This document shows positions 62,893 to 64,000 of a stretch of DNA of 64,000 bases, piece by piece. How positions within the stretch are numbered: position 1 is the stretch's first letter; each line of letters begins with the position of its first letter. The stretch comes from Pseudomonadota bacterium (GTDB lineage Bacteria > Pseudomonadota > Gammaproteobacteria > Xanthomonadales > Rhodanobacteraceae): assembly GCA_018240565.1 (NCBI GenBank), contig JAFEFO010000045.1, positions 1 to 64,000 of the forward strand, read 5' to 3'. The notes under the pieces were generated by a model that saw only the letters and a list, made by a program, of their open reading frames with translations, searched no databases and was not told the DNA's origin. The position numbers and the translations under genes were made by a program.

Positions 62893-63567
62893 ATGACCCG
62901 CGAAACCGATTTTCTCGCACTTTACCAAGAGCTCGGGCTCGCACCGGGTCGCTGCAGCGTGGACGAATTCAAATACGCCTACCGGCGGCGCGTGGCCCGC
63001 CTGCACCCGGATCGCCACCCGGGATCGACGGCTGGTGCCGAACGCATGCAGCGCCTGACCGTACTGTATGACGCGGCGCTGGACTTCCATCGTCGCTACG
63101 GCCGGCTGCCAGGTGCCGAACAGGCTGCACCGCTGCGATACGTCACCTCTGGCGGCAGGCCCACGCCGCCACCGACAACGACAAAATCGCCGCACACACG
63201 GTTGCGTTGGGTGCTGTTCGTCCTGCTCGTCCTGTTCGTGCTGGGTTGGGCATTGTCTGACCTGTCCGAGCCGGAGCTGCCACCTGTTTCTGAGGCACCT
63301 GCGGTTCCCGTCGCGCGCCCTGCCCCCGCCATCATTCCTGCCACGGTGCCCGTGGCAACGCACATCGTGCTAGGCATGGTTTCCGCCGACGTGCGCCAAC
63401 TGCAAGGCGCGCCGGTCGTCGAATCCGCCGAACACTGGGACTACGGGCCATCATGGATCCAGTTCAGCAAGGGCAAGGTCGACGACTGGTACAGCTCGCC
63501 ACTGCATCCGCTCAAGGTGGACAGCGAACGCCCCGGTGCGAACCTCGCCGCGGGTGGCTTGCACTGA
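62893..63567 (+). CDS. DnaJ-domain membrane protein with a BamE/SmpA-like C-terminal unit
   Basis: The 224-residue protein has an N-terminal J domain (DFLALYQELGLAPGRCSVDE; HPD at 38-40 in RLHPDRHPG), a Pro/Thr linker, a single TM helix (about 104-122) and a Pro/Ala linker. The periplasmic C-terminal segment (HIVLGMVSADVRQLQGAPVV; WDYGPSWIQFSKGKVDDWY) reads like the SmpA/OmlA fold. The J domain is cytoplasmic and would recruit an Hsp70. It is divergent from the dioxygenase operon and not obviously part of polysaccharide synthesis. Confidence 0.8.
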   Translation: MTRETDFLALYQELGLAPGRCSVDEFKYAYRRRVARLHPDRHPGSTAGAERMQRLTVLYDAALDFHRRYGRLPGAEQAAPLRYVTSGGRPTPPPTTTKSPHTRLRWVLFVLLVLFVLGWALSDLSEPELPPVSEAPAVPVARPAPAIIPATVPVATHIVLGMVSADVRQLQGAPVVESAEHWDYGPSWIQFSKGKVDDWYSSPLHPLKVDSERPGANLAAGGLH

Positions 63568-63618
63568 CGGCAGCCGGAAGCAATCGCGCGTTTGCCCGCA
63601 CAATCGATCAGCGTGCCT

Positions 63619-64000
63619 TCACCGCGCGCCGCGACCGAACAGCACGACTTCCACCGTCTGGATCAGGATCAACAGGTCGAACAGCAGGTTGTGGTTCTTG
63701 ACGTAGAACAGGTCGTACTTGAGTTTTTCGACGGCGTCCTGTTCGGATGCGCCATACGGATAGCGCAACTGCGCCCAACCGGACAAACCGGGCTTCAGGC
63801 AATGGCGCAGTTCGTAAAAGCGGATCTTGCCGGCGAGGTCCGAGACGAACTGCGGACGTTCCGGGCGCGGACCGATGAAGCTCATGTCGCCCTTGAACAC
63901 GTTCCACAACTGCGGCAGTTCGTCCAGGCGCAACTTGCGCGTGATGCGACCGACCCGCGTCACCCGATCGTCGTCCTTTTTCGCCCAGCGCGCCACGCCA
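63619..64000 (-). CDS. Initiating sugar transferase, C-terminal part (XrtA-type EPS sugar transferase)
   Basis: The 127 residues inside the window are the end of a polyprenyl-phosphate hexose-1-phosphate transferase (bacterial sugar transferase family): RKLRLDELPQLWNVFKGDMS, FIGPRPERPQFV, LKPGLSGWAQLRYPYGAS and the end LLILIQTVEVVLFGRGAR. That ending and the KYDLFYVKN motif are those of the sugar transferase of exosortase A polysaccharide loci. It would start each repeat unit on undecaprenyl phosphate. The N-terminal membrane part lies beyond the right edge. Confidence 0.92.
   Translation of the reverse strand, partial: GVARWAKKDDDRVTRVGRITRKLRLDELPQLWNVFKGDMSFIGPRPERPQFVSDLAGKIRFYELRHCLKPGLSGWAQLRYPYGASEQDAVEKLKYDLFYVKNHNLLFDLLILIQTVEVVLFGRGAR

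Noticed and set aside
17549..64000. Exosortase (XrtA) or PEP-CTERM substrates
   Set aside because: Many genes resemble exosortase A loci, but no multi-helix exosortase with Cys/Arg/His motifs and no PEP-CTERM tail is present in the window.

Overview
The window is high-GC DNA from a gammaproteobacterium, most likely Lysobacterales/Xanthomonadales and perhaps Rhodanobacteraceae. That placement is inferred from the imuA-imuB-dnaE2 cassette headed by a LexA/UmuD-like gene, from the make-up of the exopolysaccharide locus, and from a C-terminal IF..GF[DE] tail on several secreted proteins. I could not run a search. No rRNA, CRISPR array or intact tRNA was seen.

Left part (1-16.7 kb), mixed and accessory-looking. 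An IS3-family element runs off the left edge and ends 38 bp from the dnaE2 stop codon. The SOS mutagenesis operon (LexA-like repressor, imuA, imuB, dnaE2) lies on the minus strand. It is followed by a CPBP membrane protease divergent from a LysR regulator, an SRAP protein, a MESH1-type alarmone hydrolase, an Hsp70-TPR protein, an SGNH hydrolase with a 47-residue partner, a HEPN protein, a run of unknown small ORFs with strong ribosome binding sites (one cut by an in-frame TAG), and a RelE/Phd-type toxin-antitoxin pair with a clear operator. This part ends at a 49-nt copy of the 3' half of tRNA-Val(GAC). Such a copy is what an island integrated at that tRNA leaves at its far end, so the island would lie to the left.

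Middle (16.7-34.8 kb), plus strand: an exopolysaccharide operon with tight or overlapping genes. It encodes a UDP-sugar dehydrogenase and epimerase, a Wza-like export lipoprotein, a Wzc-like chain-length protein, a degenerate tyrosine-kinase-like ATPase, an outer-membrane barrel, a polysaccharide deacetylase, four glycosyltransferases, two asparagine-synthetase-like amidotransferases (one without the glutaminase cysteine) and a Wzy-type polymerase/ligase. The gene set resembles exosortase A (XrtA/PEP-CTERM) polysaccharide loci, but no exosortase is in the window.

34.8-42.7 kb: four large secreted proteins (plant-type LRR, PQQ-like propeller, and two convergent beta-helix paralogues). Three of them end in the same short C-terminal motif.

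Right part (42.7-62.8 kb), minus strand: an 11-gene block, read from high to low coordinate. Two JmjC/cupin-like dioxygenases lead, then an NRPS loading module (A-PCP), a 2558-residue PKS-NRPS (KS-AT-ACP-aminotransferase-C-A-PCP), two alpha/beta-hydrolases of the type found in XrtA loci, a GINT1-like/GT2 fusion, galE, a Wzx flippase, a GT2 and a DUF218 protein. A DnaJ-domain membrane protein and the C-terminal end of the initiating sugar transferase close the window. Together, Wzx, Wzy, Wza, Wzc and the initiating transferase form a Wzx/Wzy-dependent polysaccharide system. A hybrid peptide-polyketide assembly line is embedded in it; by collinearity this would make a 3,4-diamino (aminostatine-like) acid joined to a second amino acid. 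This combination is the most unusual system seen here.
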